A stretch of 64,000 bases of DNA from NCBI GenBank assembly GCA_024682415.1, contig JAIKZG010000031.1, positions 19,923 through 83,922 on the forward strand, in the 5' to 3' direction. This stretch comes from Prevotella sp. (GTDB lineage Bacteria; Bacteroidota; Bacteroidia; Bacteroidales; Bacteroidaceae). The notes below the pieces were generated by a model. The model did not search any database and was not told the DNA's origin. It was given only the letters and a program-made list of their open reading frames with translations. The position numbers were made by a program, and so were the translations under genes. How positions within the stretch are numbered: position 1 is the stretch's first letter; every line of letters begins with the position of its first letter. Shown in pieces: positions 28,231 through 36,457 of this stretch.

Positions 28231-28247
28231 CTCTTATTTTCGTTTTA

Positions 28248-28646
28248 TTATATTTTTAAAATGTTTCTCACCACGAGCCAGATCATGAATGTGTAGATAT
28301 AGAAATAGACTACATATTTATGTTCCAGCACTTTCATCCATTTCTCCTTCTGCTTCTGTGGCAGGAAATAATCCTGTATCAGCAGAGCCAAAGCGTAAGG
28401 GCCGGCATATACGAGATACAGATTATAGGAAGCTGCCTCAAATATTCTGCCGTGGAGCAAAGCGTGAAGCGCGCGCTGAAATCCGCAGCCAGGGCAACTC
28501 AATCCAGTGAGCAGACGAAAGGGGCATTTGGGCATGAAAGCCTGTGTAGTGGGGTTGAGGATATATAAAAGCGTAAAGCCGACAAGAGCGAGCAAAACTA
28601 TCAACACTCTTTTCAGCTTTACGGATATATTCAACTTAAAAAGCAT
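28248..28646 (-). CDS. DUF2752 domain-containing membrane protein
   Basis: It has three or four predicted helices. The DUF2752 signature is CPFRLLTGLSCPGCGFQRALHALLHG (about 38-63), with two closely spaced cysteines (CPGC) that could bind metal or form a disulfide. It sits between the CD225-type and TM2-type genes, 4 bp after the former, so the three are co-transcribed. Function unknown. Confidence 0.85.
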   Translation of the reverse strand: MLFKLNISVKLKRVLIVLLALVGFTLLYILNPTTQAFMPKCPFRLLTGLSCPGCGFQRALHALLHGRIFEAASYNLYLVYAGPYALALLIQDYFLPQKQKEKWMKVLEHKYVVYFYIYTFMIWLVVRNILKI

Positions 28647-28650
28647 TCAA

Positions 28651-28974
28651 TTACATATTAGCCAACATGGCTGCTCCATAGATTACGAAGTAGATAATCT
28701 GAACAACCAATCCCGAAGCTATACCGATTAAGCTCCATTTCTTAGCGTCGTCGGCATACTTCTGTGCCATGTCATACTGCTTCAAGTAATAAAGGTTGTT
28801 CACCTTAGAAGCCATAATGATAGCTACGATACCAAAAGGCGGACAGCAGCACACTGTGGTGAAGATGGCCAAAGCCATATTGTTGTTTGGTTTAGGCACA
28901 AAGATTTCCTTCTGTGTCTGTTGGTTTGCCTGTGTGTTTACTTCAGCTTGCTGATTTAATAAAGTCTCGTCCAT
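28651..28974 (-). CDS. CD225/dispanin family membrane protein
   Basis: A glutamine-rich N-terminus (about 30 aa) precedes a CD225 domain: NNMALAIFTTVCCCPPFGIVAIIMASKV, the cysteine-rich first helix, followed by the conserved amphipathic linker (YDMAQKYADDAKKWSLIG) and a second helix. Eukaryotic relatives are the IFITM proteins that change membrane fluidity and fusion; bacterial members have no assigned role. It is the first gene of the trio, behind a promoter box at 29006-29013. Confidence 0.85.
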   Translation of the reverse strand: MDETLLNQQAEVNTQANQQTQKEIFVPKPNNNMALAIFTTVCCCPPFGIVAIIMASKVNNLYYLKQYDMAQKYADDAKKWSLIGIASGLVVQIIYFVIYGAAMLANM

Positions 28975-29005
28975 AAATTTTTAAATTATTTGTTTTAACA
29001 AGTTA

Positions 29006-29013
29006 CAAAAGTA
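29006..29013 (-). promoter_or_regulatory. -7 box for the CD225-DUF2752-TM2 unit
   Basis: Minus strand TACTTTTG, about 31 bases upstream of the ATG at 28974. Confidence 0.5.
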
Positions 29014-29064
29014 ACTTATTTTGCATTAAGTATGGTCATTCTTTCCACATTTTATTTACTTTTT

Positions 29065-29565
29065 TACTTTCTAAGGCTTTTGAAGACGAAAAATAGGAAT
29101 GAGAAACGCTTCATATGACACGAGAATGTAACGCTTTTTCCTAAGAAAGCATTCCCACGCCCGAAGAAATCGATAAAAATTTGCAGATTGCCTTCCTCTG
29201 CGCGTTTTTGTAACATCTTTTTCTGAGATTGCTTTTCCACGGGAGAAAATCTTGACAATGGAAACGAAAATGGCTTTCCTCGGAGATTTTTTGTAATATC
29301 TTTTTTCGAGGAAGCTTTCCCACAAGCATATTTGTAATTTCTTTTTCTTACAAAGATGATTTCATTTGTGTTTTTCGGCTTTGAATGAATTACAACGTAA
29401 AAATACAAACTTCATAGGCTTTTGAATAATCTGCAACGGCTTACTCAAATTTGATTTTGTCGTTTCACGAATTGCAACCACCTGCTCAAAAGTGCTTTTT
29501 CGCTTTGAATGAATTGCAACAACCAAATGCGCTCTGATTACGGCTATGAACGGATTACAGCGTAT
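29065..29565. repeat. degenerate 41-42-bp periodic repeats in an intergenic region
   Basis: ATTACAAC/TGCAAC-type words recur at 29391, 29432, 29473, 29515 and 29556 (steps 41, 41, 42, 41). Further left, TTGTAA/TTGACAA words recur at 29208, 29252, 29291 and 29332. The unit sequence differs from the 16.5 and 63.7 kb arrays but the period is the same. ORFs listed here on the minus strand are open only because of this low-complexity structure. Confidence 0.55.
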
Positions 29566-29830
29566 TCGGCACTTATGATTTCAGCGTTGCACGGAGCAAA
29601 ATATCTGCTGCTAAACTGCTCTTCATCGCTGCGCGAAGCAAGGCAAAAGCCCGATTTCGCTTTAAAGTGCCCTTGAATTATGAAAAAGCACAGCAAACGC
29701 CCTGCCAAGAGCAAAACGACCACATTGCAAAGATAATAAAAAAATCACAATTTAGCAAGACTATTTCCACAACTATTTCAGACCACGAAACCATGATTTG
29801 GGGCGGTGATTATTTTCCCGATTATACAAA
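29566..29830. other. non-coding stretch upstream of the LOG gene
   Basis: With the repeats to its left this completes an 890-bp gap between divergent genes. I see no gene, hairpin or further repeat in this part. Confidence 0.5.
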
Positions 29831-29836
29831 TTGTGC

Positions 29837-29844
29837 TATATTTG
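29837..29844 (+). promoter_or_regulatory. -7 box for the LOG-dusB operon
   Basis: TATATTTG, about 20 bases before the ATG at 29864. Confidence 0.6.
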
Positions 29845-29863
29845 CAAAACAAATCAAGAAAGA

Positions 29864-30379
29864 ATGAATATTGCAGTATTTTGTTCAGCGAATAACGATA
29901 TAGACCCCGACTTTTTCCATCTGGCTGAAGAGCTTGGAAAGGAGATAGCGAGGAAGGGGCATACGCTGGTGTATGGCGGAGTAAACTCAGGGCTGATGGA
30001 GTGTATCGGAAAGGCGGTACACGAAAACGGCGGCAGAACGATAGGCGTAGTGCCTAAGCTCTCGGAAAGGGGCGTAAAGCTGTCAGACTACGTGGATATA
30101 CACATTCCATGCGACAACCTTTCCGACCGCAAAGACCTCATGCTCATGCACTCCGACATGGCGATAGCTCTGCCGGGAGGGATAGGCACTCTCGACGAGG
30201 TGTTTACGATGGCTGCATCGGCTACGATAGGTTATCACGACAAGCAGGTGATAGTGTACAACATGAAGGGCTTCTGGAATCAGCTCGAGACATTGCTCAA
30301 CGACCTGGAGGCGAAGAAGATGATACGCGGAGACTACCGCCGACTGATAAAGTTTGCCGACGAAATGCCTGAGATATAA
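29864..30379 (+). CDS. LOG family protein (Rossman fold nucleotide-binding, TIGR00730 type)
   Basis: The start is set at 29864 (MNIAVFCSANND), because the longer form overlaps the promoter. Hallmarks are GGVNSGLM (about 44) and PGGIGTLDE (about 104), the PGGxGTxxE motif that carries the catalytic Glu of phosphoribohydrolases releasing a free base from nucleoside 5'-monophosphates. Length (172 aa) is normal for the short bacterial form. It is the first gene of a five-gene operon that includes dprA and dusB. Confidence 0.9.
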   Translation: MNIAVFCSANNDIDPDFFHLAEELGKEIARKGHTLVYGGVNSGLMECIGKAVHENGGRTIGVVPKLSERGVKLSDYVDIHIPCDNLSDRKDLMLMHSDMAIALPGGIGTLDEVFTMAASATIGYHDKQVIVYNMKGFWNQLETLLNDLEAKKMIRGDYRRLIKFADEMPEI

Positions 30380-30386
30380 CAGCGAG

Positions 30387-31700
30387 ATGGAACTCTTATT
30401 GCATTACGTCTGGAAGCACAGGATGTATTCCCCCACTAGTCTCACCACCACCGACGGAAGACGCGTAGAAATCTTAGACCCCGGACAGCGAAACCAAGGC
30501 TTGGGGCCCGACTTCATGAATGCCATGATAAAGATTGGCGGCACTACGTGGCTGGGCAACGTGGAGATACACGACAAGGCAAGCGACTGGCATGCTCACC
30601 ACCACGACAAAGACCCAAGATATGAGAACGTGATATTGCACGTATGCTCCATAATCGACGCTCAGGCTATCACGCAGAAAGGCAACAAGCTGCCACAGGT
30701 GAGGATAGAAGTGCCCAAGGCAGTGAGCGACAACTATCGGGCATTACTTGGCGAGGACGTTTTTCCTCCATGCCACGACATCATTCCACACATCAACAAG
30801 CTTACGCTTCACTCGTGGATGACTGCCCTGCAGATAGAACGGCTGGAGAAGAAGACGGAAGCCATAAACCGATGGGTGGAGCTGAACGACAAGTCATGGG
30901 AAGCGGCATTTTTCACCGCTTTGGCACGAGGTTTAGGCTTCGGCATAAACAGCGATGCTTTCGAGGAATGGGCCTTGCACATAAGGCTTCTCGACGTGGC
31001 TCGCCACAGAGACCGCCCTTTCCAGATAGAGGCGATATTCATGGGGCAGTCGGGATTGCTCGACATTGACTGCATACCGGAGAGATACCGTGAGCAGACG
31101 CTTAGCGATGATTATTACCAACGGCTGAGCAGCGAATATAAGTTTCTTGCCCACAAATTCAGGCTCACGCCGATGGACGGAAGGAAATGGAAATTTCAGG
31201 GTACGCATCCGCAAAACTTCCCTTACATCAGATTGGCACAGCTCGTAAAGCTGTATTGCGACAACATACTCAACCTCAGCAAGATGATGGAATGCGAGAC
31301 GATAGAGGAAGCGCATAATCTGCTGAAAACGCGAGTGACGGATTATTGGCAGACGCATTACACATTCGGGGCGGAGAGCGCAAAGAGCGAGAAGAATCTC
31401 AGCAAAAGTTCACTCGACATTCTCGTGCTGAACGCTACCGTGCCTATGCTCTTCGCCTATGGCAAATTTCTGAGAAAGCAATCTCTATGCGACAAGGCTC
31501 TCGACTTCTTAGAAAAGATAAAAGGCGAAAGCAACAGCATAGTGAAGCGATGGGCGGAATGCGGACTCGAAGTGAAGACGGCAGGCGGCAGCCAGGCTCT
31601 CATTCAGCTGAATCGTGAATACTGCGCGAAAAAAGACTGCCTGAGATGCAGAATAGGATATGAATATCTGAAAAGGAAAGAAACTCCCACAAAAGATTAA
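30387..31700 (+). CDS. DUF2851 family protein
   Basis: The start at 30387 (MELLLHYVWKH) matches the family's usual N-terminus and follows the LOG stop by seven bases. The conserved region is IWLGNVEIH-like TTWLGNVEIHDKASDWHAHHHD (about 54-75), rich in His/Asp and possibly metal-binding, followed by a long helical part. Four cysteines cluster at the C-terminus (REYCAKKDCLRCRIGYEY), spaced as for an Fe-S or zinc site. Function unknown; no signal peptide. Confidence 0.85.
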   Translation: MELLLHYVWKHRMYSPTSLTTTDGRRVEILDPGQRNQGLGPDFMNAMIKIGGTTWLGNVEIHDKASDWHAHHHDKDPRYENVILHVCSIIDAQAITQKGNKLPQVRIEVPKAVSDNYRALLGEDVFPPCHDIIPHINKLTLHSWMTALQIERLEKKTEAINRWVELNDKSWEAAFFTALARGLGFGINSDAFEEWALHIRLLDVARHRDRPFQIEAIFMGQSGLLDIDCIPERYREQTLSDDYYQRLSSEYKFLAHKFRLTPMDGRKWKFQGTHPQNFPYIRLAQLVKLYCDNILNLSKMMECETIEEAHNLLKTRVTDYWQTHYTFGAESAKSEKNLSKSSLDILVLNATVPMLFAYGKFLRKQSLCDKALDFLEKIKGESNSIVKRWAECGLEVKTAGGSQALIQLNREYCAKKDCLRCRIGYEYLKRKETPTKD

Positions 31701-31710
31701 TTACAAGATA

Positions 31711-32136
31711 ATGGAAAAGATAAATTATATATTTGAGACCAAGATGGAAGTGCGCGACTATGAATGCGACATAGAAGGCATAGTAAACAACGCAAACTAC
31801 CTGCACTACATGGAGCATACCCGTCATCGTTTTCTGAAGACTACAGGACTTAGCTTCGCCGAGATGCACTCAAGGGGAATCGACGCCGTGGTGGCGAGAA
31901 TGAATTTGCAATATAAGCGTCCTTTCATGTGCGACGACGTGATAGTTTCGCGCCTTGCGCTGAAGAAGCAGGGAATAAGATACATTTTCCAGCAAGACCT
32001 TTACAGGGAAAGCGACAACACGCTATGTTTCCGCGGAACGGCTGAGCTTGTATGCCTCATCAACGGTCGCCCCGACAACTGCGATGAATACGACAAGGCT
32101 TTCGCCCCATATCTCACGGAAGAAGAAAAGAAATAA
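31711..32136 (+). CDS. acyl-CoA thioesterase, 4HBT/hotdog fold (YbgC/FadM-like)
   Basis: The 141-aa protein has the 4-hydroxybenzoyl-CoA thioesterase motif: DYECDIEGIVNNANYLHYME (about 15-34), with the catalytic Asp/Glu followed by NNANYL. Members hydrolyse acyl-CoA thioesters in the cytoplasm; chain-length preference cannot be told. It lies 10 bp after DUF2851 within the operon. Confidence 0.88.
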   Translation: MEKINYIFETKMEVRDYECDIEGIVNNANYLHYMEHTRHRFLKTTGLSFAEMHSRGIDAVVARMNLQYKRPFMCDDVIVSRLALKKQGIRYIFQQDLYRESDNTLCFRGTAELVCLINGRPDNCDEYDKAFAPYLTEEEKK

Positions 32137-32166
32137 GGCAAAAGGCCCGGCAGAGAAGGAGGAACG

Positions 32167-33297
32167 ATGGAGATAGGAAGTGAGGAAATAGTCTGCGCCA
32201 TGGCGGTGCAAAAGGTGATGTTTTACCACATTGCCGAGGCATCGCGATTATATAAGCGTTTAGGTTCGGCAAAGGCTATAGCGGAGCATTGCGACGAGAT
32301 AAAAAGCATAATGCCCGATATGAGCGCGCGACAGTGCCAAGCATTGTCTACAGTGCCCGAAATTCTTGATGAATGCAGACGGGAATATGAATGGTGCAGG
32401 CAGAAGAATATTTCCATTCTCCATATAGCCGATGACAGATATCCGCAGCGCCTTAGGCAGACTTTCGACGCTCCGCTCGTGCTGTTTTTCATAGGCAACG
32501 CAAATCTGAATGAGCACAGAGTGATAAATATTGTGGGAACGAGGAAATGCACCCTTTACGGTCAGGATTTGATACGCAGATTTATCACCGACTTGAAGGC
32601 TTTATGCCCTCGCACGCTGATAGTGAGCGGTCTGGCATTCGGAGTAGACATCAATGCCCACAGAAACGCATTGGAAAATGGTTTCAGCACCGTAGGAGTG
32701 TTGGCTCACGGACTCGACCAGATTTATCCTTCACAGCACAGGGAAACAGCCCGACAAATGCTTAGCCAAGGCGGACTGCTGACGGAATATCCCTCGCGCA
32801 CCAATGCCGACAAGAAGAACTTCATAAGGCGCAACAGAATTGTGGCAGGAATGTGTGATGCCACGATATTGGTGGAAAGCGCTGCCCATGGCGGAGGACT
32901 GATTACCACCCGACTGGCTCAGGATTATGGCAGAGATGTGTTTGCCTTTCCGGGCGCGGTGGGCAATCCCTACAGCGTAGGCTGCAACAACCTTATCCGC
33001 AAAAGCGAAGCTATGCTCATAACGAGCGCGGAAGATTTCGTAGAGTCTATGGGCTGGACGGACGACAAAACTTTAAGCGAAGCTCAGGAGGCAGGCATTG
33101 AAAGGCAGCTGTTTGTAGACCTCAGCGACGACGAGCAGAAAATAGTGAACGCGCTGAAGGAGGAAAACGACATGCAGGCCAACGTGATAGCCACGAAATT
33201 GGGTATGGAGATATCAAAGGTGTCGGCTTCGCTATTCTCCCTTGAGCTCAACGGAATGATAAAGAATGTGGCAGGCAATATCTATCACCTGCTTTAA
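32167..33297 (+). CDS. dprA: DNA-processing protein DprA
   Basis: DprA binds incoming single-stranded DNA and loads RecA during natural transformation. An N-terminal helical domain (1-85) precedes the Rossmann-like core with INIVGTRKCTLYG (about 119), LIVSGLAFGVDINAH (about 152), AHGLDQIYP, and SAAHGGGLITTRLAQDYGRDVFAFPGAVGNP (about 238-268). A winged-helix C-terminal domain (ANVIATKLGMEISKVSASLFSLELNG) completes it. At 376 aa it has the usual Bacteroidetes three-domain form. It lies 30 bp downstream of the thioesterase and just before dusB. Confidence 0.95.
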   Translation: MEIGSEEIVCAMAVQKVMFYHIAEASRLYKRLGSAKAIAEHCDEIKSIMPDMSARQCQALSTVPEILDECRREYEWCRQKNISILHIADDRYPQRLRQTFDAPLVLFFIGNANLNEHRVINIVGTRKCTLYGQDLIRRFITDLKALCPRTLIVSGLAFGVDINAHRNALENGFSTVGVLAHGLDQIYPSQHRETARQMLSQGGLLTEYPSRTNADKKNFIRRNRIVAGMCDATILVESAAHGGGLITTRLAQDYGRDVFAFPGAVGNPYSVGCNNLIRKSEAMLITSAEDFVESMGWTDDKTLSEAQEAGIERQLFVDLSDDEQKIVNALKEENDMQANVIATKLGMEISKVSASLFSLELNGMIKNVAGNIYHLL

Positions 33298-33343
33298 CCC
33301 CAAGAATAAACCAACAAATCAGAAATCATTATATTTTTCATAT

Positions 33344-34336
33344 ATGAAGATAGGCAACATTGATTTAGGCGAACGCCCCTTGTTTCTCGCGCCGATGGAA
33401 GATGTAACCGACATCGGGTTTCGCTTGCTGTGCAAGAGATACGGAGCGTCGATGGTCTACACGGAATTCGTAAGCGCGGAAGCGTTGATTCGCGATGTGG
33501 CAGCCACTAAGAAGAAGCTCACGATTAGCGAGACGGAACGCCCCGTAGGCATTCAGATATATGGCAGAACTACCGACGCCATGGTGGAAGCCGCTAAGAT
33601 TGTGGAGGAAGCTCACCCCGACGTGATCGACCTCAACTTCGGCTGCCCCGTAAAGAAGGTAGCAACGAAAGGCGCGGGAGCAGGCATGCTGCGCAATATT
33701 CCGCTCATGCTTGAGATTACTCGCGAGGTGGTAAAGGCGGTGAACACGCCCGTTACGGTGAAGACTCGCTTGGGATGGGACGACAATAATCTTATCATCA
33801 CCGAGCTTGCTGAGCAGTTGCAGGACTGCGGAATAAAGGCTCTCACCATTCATGGCAGAACTCGCGCCCAGATGTACACAGGCGATGCCGACTGGACTCT
33901 TATCGGCAAGGTGAAGCAAAATCCTCGCATCAACATTCCTATTATCGGCAACGGCGACATCACTTCTCCTGAGGAGGCAAAGCGCGCATTCGATGAATAT
34001 GGCGTAGACGCTGTGATGGTGGGCAGAGCCACTTTCGGCAGACCTTGGATTTTCAAGGAGATGCGCGATTATCTTGACGGCAAGCCTGCCGACCCAGCAC
34101 TGGATATTGATAAGAAGATTGATATTTTGGAGGAGCAGCTTCGCATCAATGTGGAACGCATAGACGAGCCACGCGGCATTATCCACACACGTCGTCATTT
34201 GGCAGCTTCGCCTATATTCAAAGGTATTCCCGATTTCCGTCAGACTCGCATTGCTATGCTGAGAGCGTCGAAGATGGACGAGCTTATGGAGATAATAGAG
34301 AATACTCGCAAGCTGTTGAAATCCATGAATGAATAA
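33344..34336 (+). CDS. dusB: tRNA-dihydrouridine synthase, DusB type
   Basis: It reduces specific uridines of tRNA D-loops with FMN and NADPH. The start is taken at 33344 (MKIGNIDLGERP); the longer ORF overlaps dprA and lacks family residues. Motifs are LAPMEDVTDIGFR (about 16), NFGCPVKKVATKGAG with the catalytic Cys (about 100), HGRTRAQMYTG (about 167), and the FMN-binding IIGNGDI (about 200) and DAVMVGRATFGRPWIF (about 223). It is last in the LOG-DUF2851-thioesterase-dprA-dusB operon. Confidence 0.92.
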   Translation: MKIGNIDLGERPLFLAPMEDVTDIGFRLLCKRYGASMVYTEFVSAEALIRDVAATKKKLTISETERPVGIQIYGRTTDAMVEAAKIVEEAHPDVIDLNFGCPVKKVATKGAGAGMLRNIPLMLEITREVVKAVNTPVTVKTRLGWDDNNLIITELAEQLQDCGIKALTIHGRTRAQMYTGDADWTLIGKVKQNPRINIPIIGNGDITSPEEAKRAFDEYGVDAVMVGRATFGRPWIFKEMRDYLDGKPADPALDIDKKIDILEEQLRINVERIDEPRGIIHTRRHLAASPIFKGIPDFRQTRIAMLRASKMDELMEIIENTRKLLKSMNE

Positions 34337-34374
34337 AAAAAAGAAACACCCGACTCGTTCGAGCCAGGTGTTTC
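34337..34374 (-). terminator. terminator of the sigma/anti-sigma unit
   Basis: GAAACACC and GGTGTTTC pair, with an inner CTCG/CGAG stem. The T-rich tail is on the minus strand. It may also serve dusB. Confidence 0.6.
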
Positions 34375-34531
34375 GAGTTAACCACATTTAGTATGTTATG
34401 AAAAATTTGAGAGAAATGTGAAGCTTCACAGCTTCAATTTTGTTTTATTAAACATGATGATTTTATAGAGAAAACATAGAAATATCTATTTTACGAGTGA
34501 AACTCGATATTGTCGCGAAGCGACGAATATC

Positions 34532-35020
34532 TTATTTCAATATCACCGTTTTCTGGGATGGCTGCGCGTCGATACTGCTTCTGTGAAGTGTATCGGTAAT
34601 AGCTGAATCGGTCATTGCCACCGAAACGCCTTCCTTTGCGCTGTCTGTCACCACTGCCATGTTGTATTGCTTCTGTCCGCTCATATTAAACGACATCTGC
34701 ATGGCATTTCCCAAGGTGAGGAATATCGCTACCACCGCCGCTGCCTTAAACAAAGGCATAAGCCTCTGCTGCATTGTAACGATGCGTGCCTTCACATGCT
34801 CAGGTTTCTCTGTCATAGCCAAGATTCTTTCATCGAAATCTTTGCCAAGAACATCTTCTTTTACCTCTTCATGCTCATAAGCGAATATCGCTTTGTATTC
34901 ACGAAGTTCTGCCGGTAAGTCGTCTTGAGAAAAGAAAGCCTTTAAAATGTTTTCTTCCTCAACAGATGTTTCGCATGAGAAATAGCGATCCAACAGTTGG
35001 TTTATATATTTATAATCCAT
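34532..35020 (-). CDS. putative anti-sigma factor (single-pass membrane protein)
   Basis: The 162-aa protein begins with a soluble region (MDYKYINQLLDRYFSCETSVEEENILKAFF) like the zinc-free anti-sigma N-termini of Bacteroidetes. One transmembrane helix lies near residues 88-106 (PLFKAAAVVAIFLTLGNAMQ), followed by a short periplasmic tail. Its start overlaps the ECF sigma gene by 11 bp, the usual layout for a sigma/anti-sigma pair. No FecR domain is present. The role is inferred from position and topology only. Confidence 0.6.
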   Translation of the reverse strand: MDYKYINQLLDRYFSCETSVEEENILKAFFSQDDLPAELREYKAIFAYEHEEVKEDVLGKDFDERILAMTEKPEHVKARIVTMQQRLMPLFKAAAVVAIFLTLGNAMQMSFNMSGQKQYNMAVVTDSAKEGVSVAMTDSAITDTLHRSSIDAQPSQKTVILK

Positions 35021-35522
35021 AATTGTCTATCTTCTGATATCTTTCCTTAACCGCCTGTCGGGCACGGAATATATTCACTTTTACCTGTTCTTCCGTTATG
35101 CCGAGTATTTTGGCGATTTGTTTATAAGGTCGTCCCTCAAAATCGCGTAGCTGCATACAGCTGCGTTGCTTCTCGGGCAGAGAGTTCAAGATTTGCTTCA
35201 CAAATTCGATTTTATCTTTTTGCTGAGCGTTCTCAAGAGGATTTGAATTATCGTCGGGCTGCTCTATCGGAGCGTCTTCAAGCGAATCGTTGTTGTTTTC
35301 TTTTCGCTTCACGCTGTCGAGAGCCAAATTTCGGCAGATGGTGAAGCAGAATGCCTCAATAGACTCTATGTCGCCCCATTCGCCACGTTTGTTCCAGACT
35401 TTAATAAGCGTTTCCTGAACGATATCCTCTGATTCCTCCGCACTGAACGTAATGCGAAGAGCAAGTCTGTAAAGACTATTCTTCAGTGGTAGTATATCAT
35501 TTTTGAAACTGATATTATTCAT
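35010..35522 (-). CDS. ECF-type RNA polymerase sigma-70 factor
   Basis: Region 2 is RLALRITFSAEESEDIVQETLIKVWNKR (about 19-46) with FCFTICRNLALDSVKR; region 4 is LNSLPEKQRSCMQLRDFEGRPYKQIAKILGITEEQVKVNIFRARQAVKERY (about 110-160). The length of 170 aa is normal. Translationally coupled to the putative anti-sigma. No SusCD locus adjoins it, so it may control a general envelope or stress regulon. Confidence 0.93.
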   Translation of the reverse strand: MNNISFKNDILPLKNSLYRLALRITFSAEESEDIVQETLIKVWNKRGEWGDIESIEAFCFTICRNLALDSVKRKENNNDSLEDAPIEQPDDNSNPLENAQQKDKIEFVKQILNSLPEKQRSCMQLRDFEGRPYKQIAKILGITEEQVKVNIFRARQAVKERYQKIDNYGL

Positions 35523-35550
35523 CCTTCTCTCTGATATTAATGACGATTAC

Positions 35551-35558
35551 AAAGTTAC
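35551..35558 (-). promoter_or_regulatory. -7 box for the ECF sigma gene
   Basis: Minus strand TAACTTTG with a leader of about 22 nt. A direct copy of the TAACTTTTG word lies 9 bp further upstream. Confidence 0.55.
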
Positions 35559-35615
35559 AAAAGTTACACGAACGGCAATGCTTTTAACTTATTTTTTGAT
35601 TAATATTATGGATTT

Positions 35616-36377
35616 CTATTGGATAATCGTGCCGCCACAGAGATTATCAGCGCGAGTGATAACCACTTTCTTAACTCCTGACTCTACGGCAGCAAGGGCA
35701 TTTTCTATTTTTGGCATCATGCCGCCACTGATAGTGCCGTCGGAGGCATATTTTTCGTAAGACGCGCGATTAATCATCGGGATTACACTTTCATCGTCAT
35801 CTGGATTAGAGAGCACGCCTTTCTTCTCAAAACAATAAGTAAGCGTAACCTCCTCGCCTGCCATAGCAAGAGCCTTTGCGGTTTCGCCTGCCATCGTGTC
35901 GGCATTGGTGTTAAGAATCTGACCGTTGCCATCGTGAGTGAGAGGAGCGACGATAGGCACAATTCCCGCATTCAGCAAAGCGATAAGAGTCTGTGCGTCT
36001 ACTTTATCCACATCGCCCACGAAGCCATAGTCTATTCCATTTTTCAAAGGACGCTTATGGCTACGGATGATGTCAGCATCGGCACCAGTAAGCCCGAGAG
36101 CCTTCACTCCCCTTGCCTGTAGCTGAGCCACTACATTCTTGTTTACCAGTCCTCCATAGACCATTGTTACGACATCTATCATGTCGCCATCGGTGATGCG
36201 TCGGCCTTCCACCATCTTTGTCTCTATGCCAAGACTTGTGGCTACCTTTGTGGCACGTCGTCCGCCGCCATGCACCAATATCTTATCTCCCTCCAACTGA
36301 GCGAAAGAATCAAGAAGCGCGCTGAGCTGAACCTCATCTTCCACTATCGCTCCGCCTACTTTAATAACATTAATCAT
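35616..36377 (-). CDS. argB: acetylglutamate kinase
   Basis: It phosphorylates N-acetylglutamate in arginine biosynthesis. The amino-acid kinase fold shows VIKVGGAIVED (Lys6 and Gly-rich loop), LVHGGGRRATKVA (about 35), GLVNKNVVAQL, LNTNADTMAGETAKAL (about 157) and the C-terminal GGMMPKIENALAAVESGVKKVVI (about 217) with the conserved Lys. At 253 aa it has the size of the non-hexameric Bacteroidetes form. It lies downstream of speA on the same strand, but a terminator-like hairpin separates them and no separate promoter box was found. Confidence 0.93.
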   Translation of the reverse strand: MINVIKVGGAIVEDEVQLSALLDSFAQLEGDKILVHGGGRRATKVATSLGIETKMVEGRRITDGDMIDVVTMVYGGLVNKNVVAQLQARGVKALGLTGADADIIRSHKRPLKNGIDYGFVGDVDKVDAQTLIALLNAGIVPIVAPLTHDGNGQILNTNADTMAGETAKALAMAGEEVTLTYCFEKKGVLSNPDDDESVIPMINRASYEKYASDGTISGGMMPKIENALAAVESGVKKVVITRADNLCGGTIIQ

Positions 36378-36399
36378 AAGTATCTGAATTTTATGTTAG

Positions 36400-36430
36400 A
36401 AAAATAGGGGCACAAAAACTGCACCCCTAA
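36400..36430 (-). terminator. hairpin between speA and argB
   Basis: In the minus-strand RNA GGGGUGC pairs with GUGCCCC (two G-U) followed by UAUUUUU. It would terminate or attenuate read-through from speA into argB. Confidence 0.6.
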
Positions 36431-36457
36431 TATTTTTATATTCGCTGTAATATGTAA

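Noticed and set aside
29064-29408. Minus-strand ORFs in the 29 kb gap
   Set aside because: Low-complexity periodic sequence, no start signal and no recognisable domain.
34337-34374. tRNA-like sequence (GTTCGAG)
   Set aside because: The stretch is a simple hairpin without acceptor, D or anticodon arms. No tRNA was recognised anywhere in the window.
33365-34387. 340-aa minus-strand ORF
   Set aside because: Shadow of dusB, whose catalytic motifs are intact on the plus strand.
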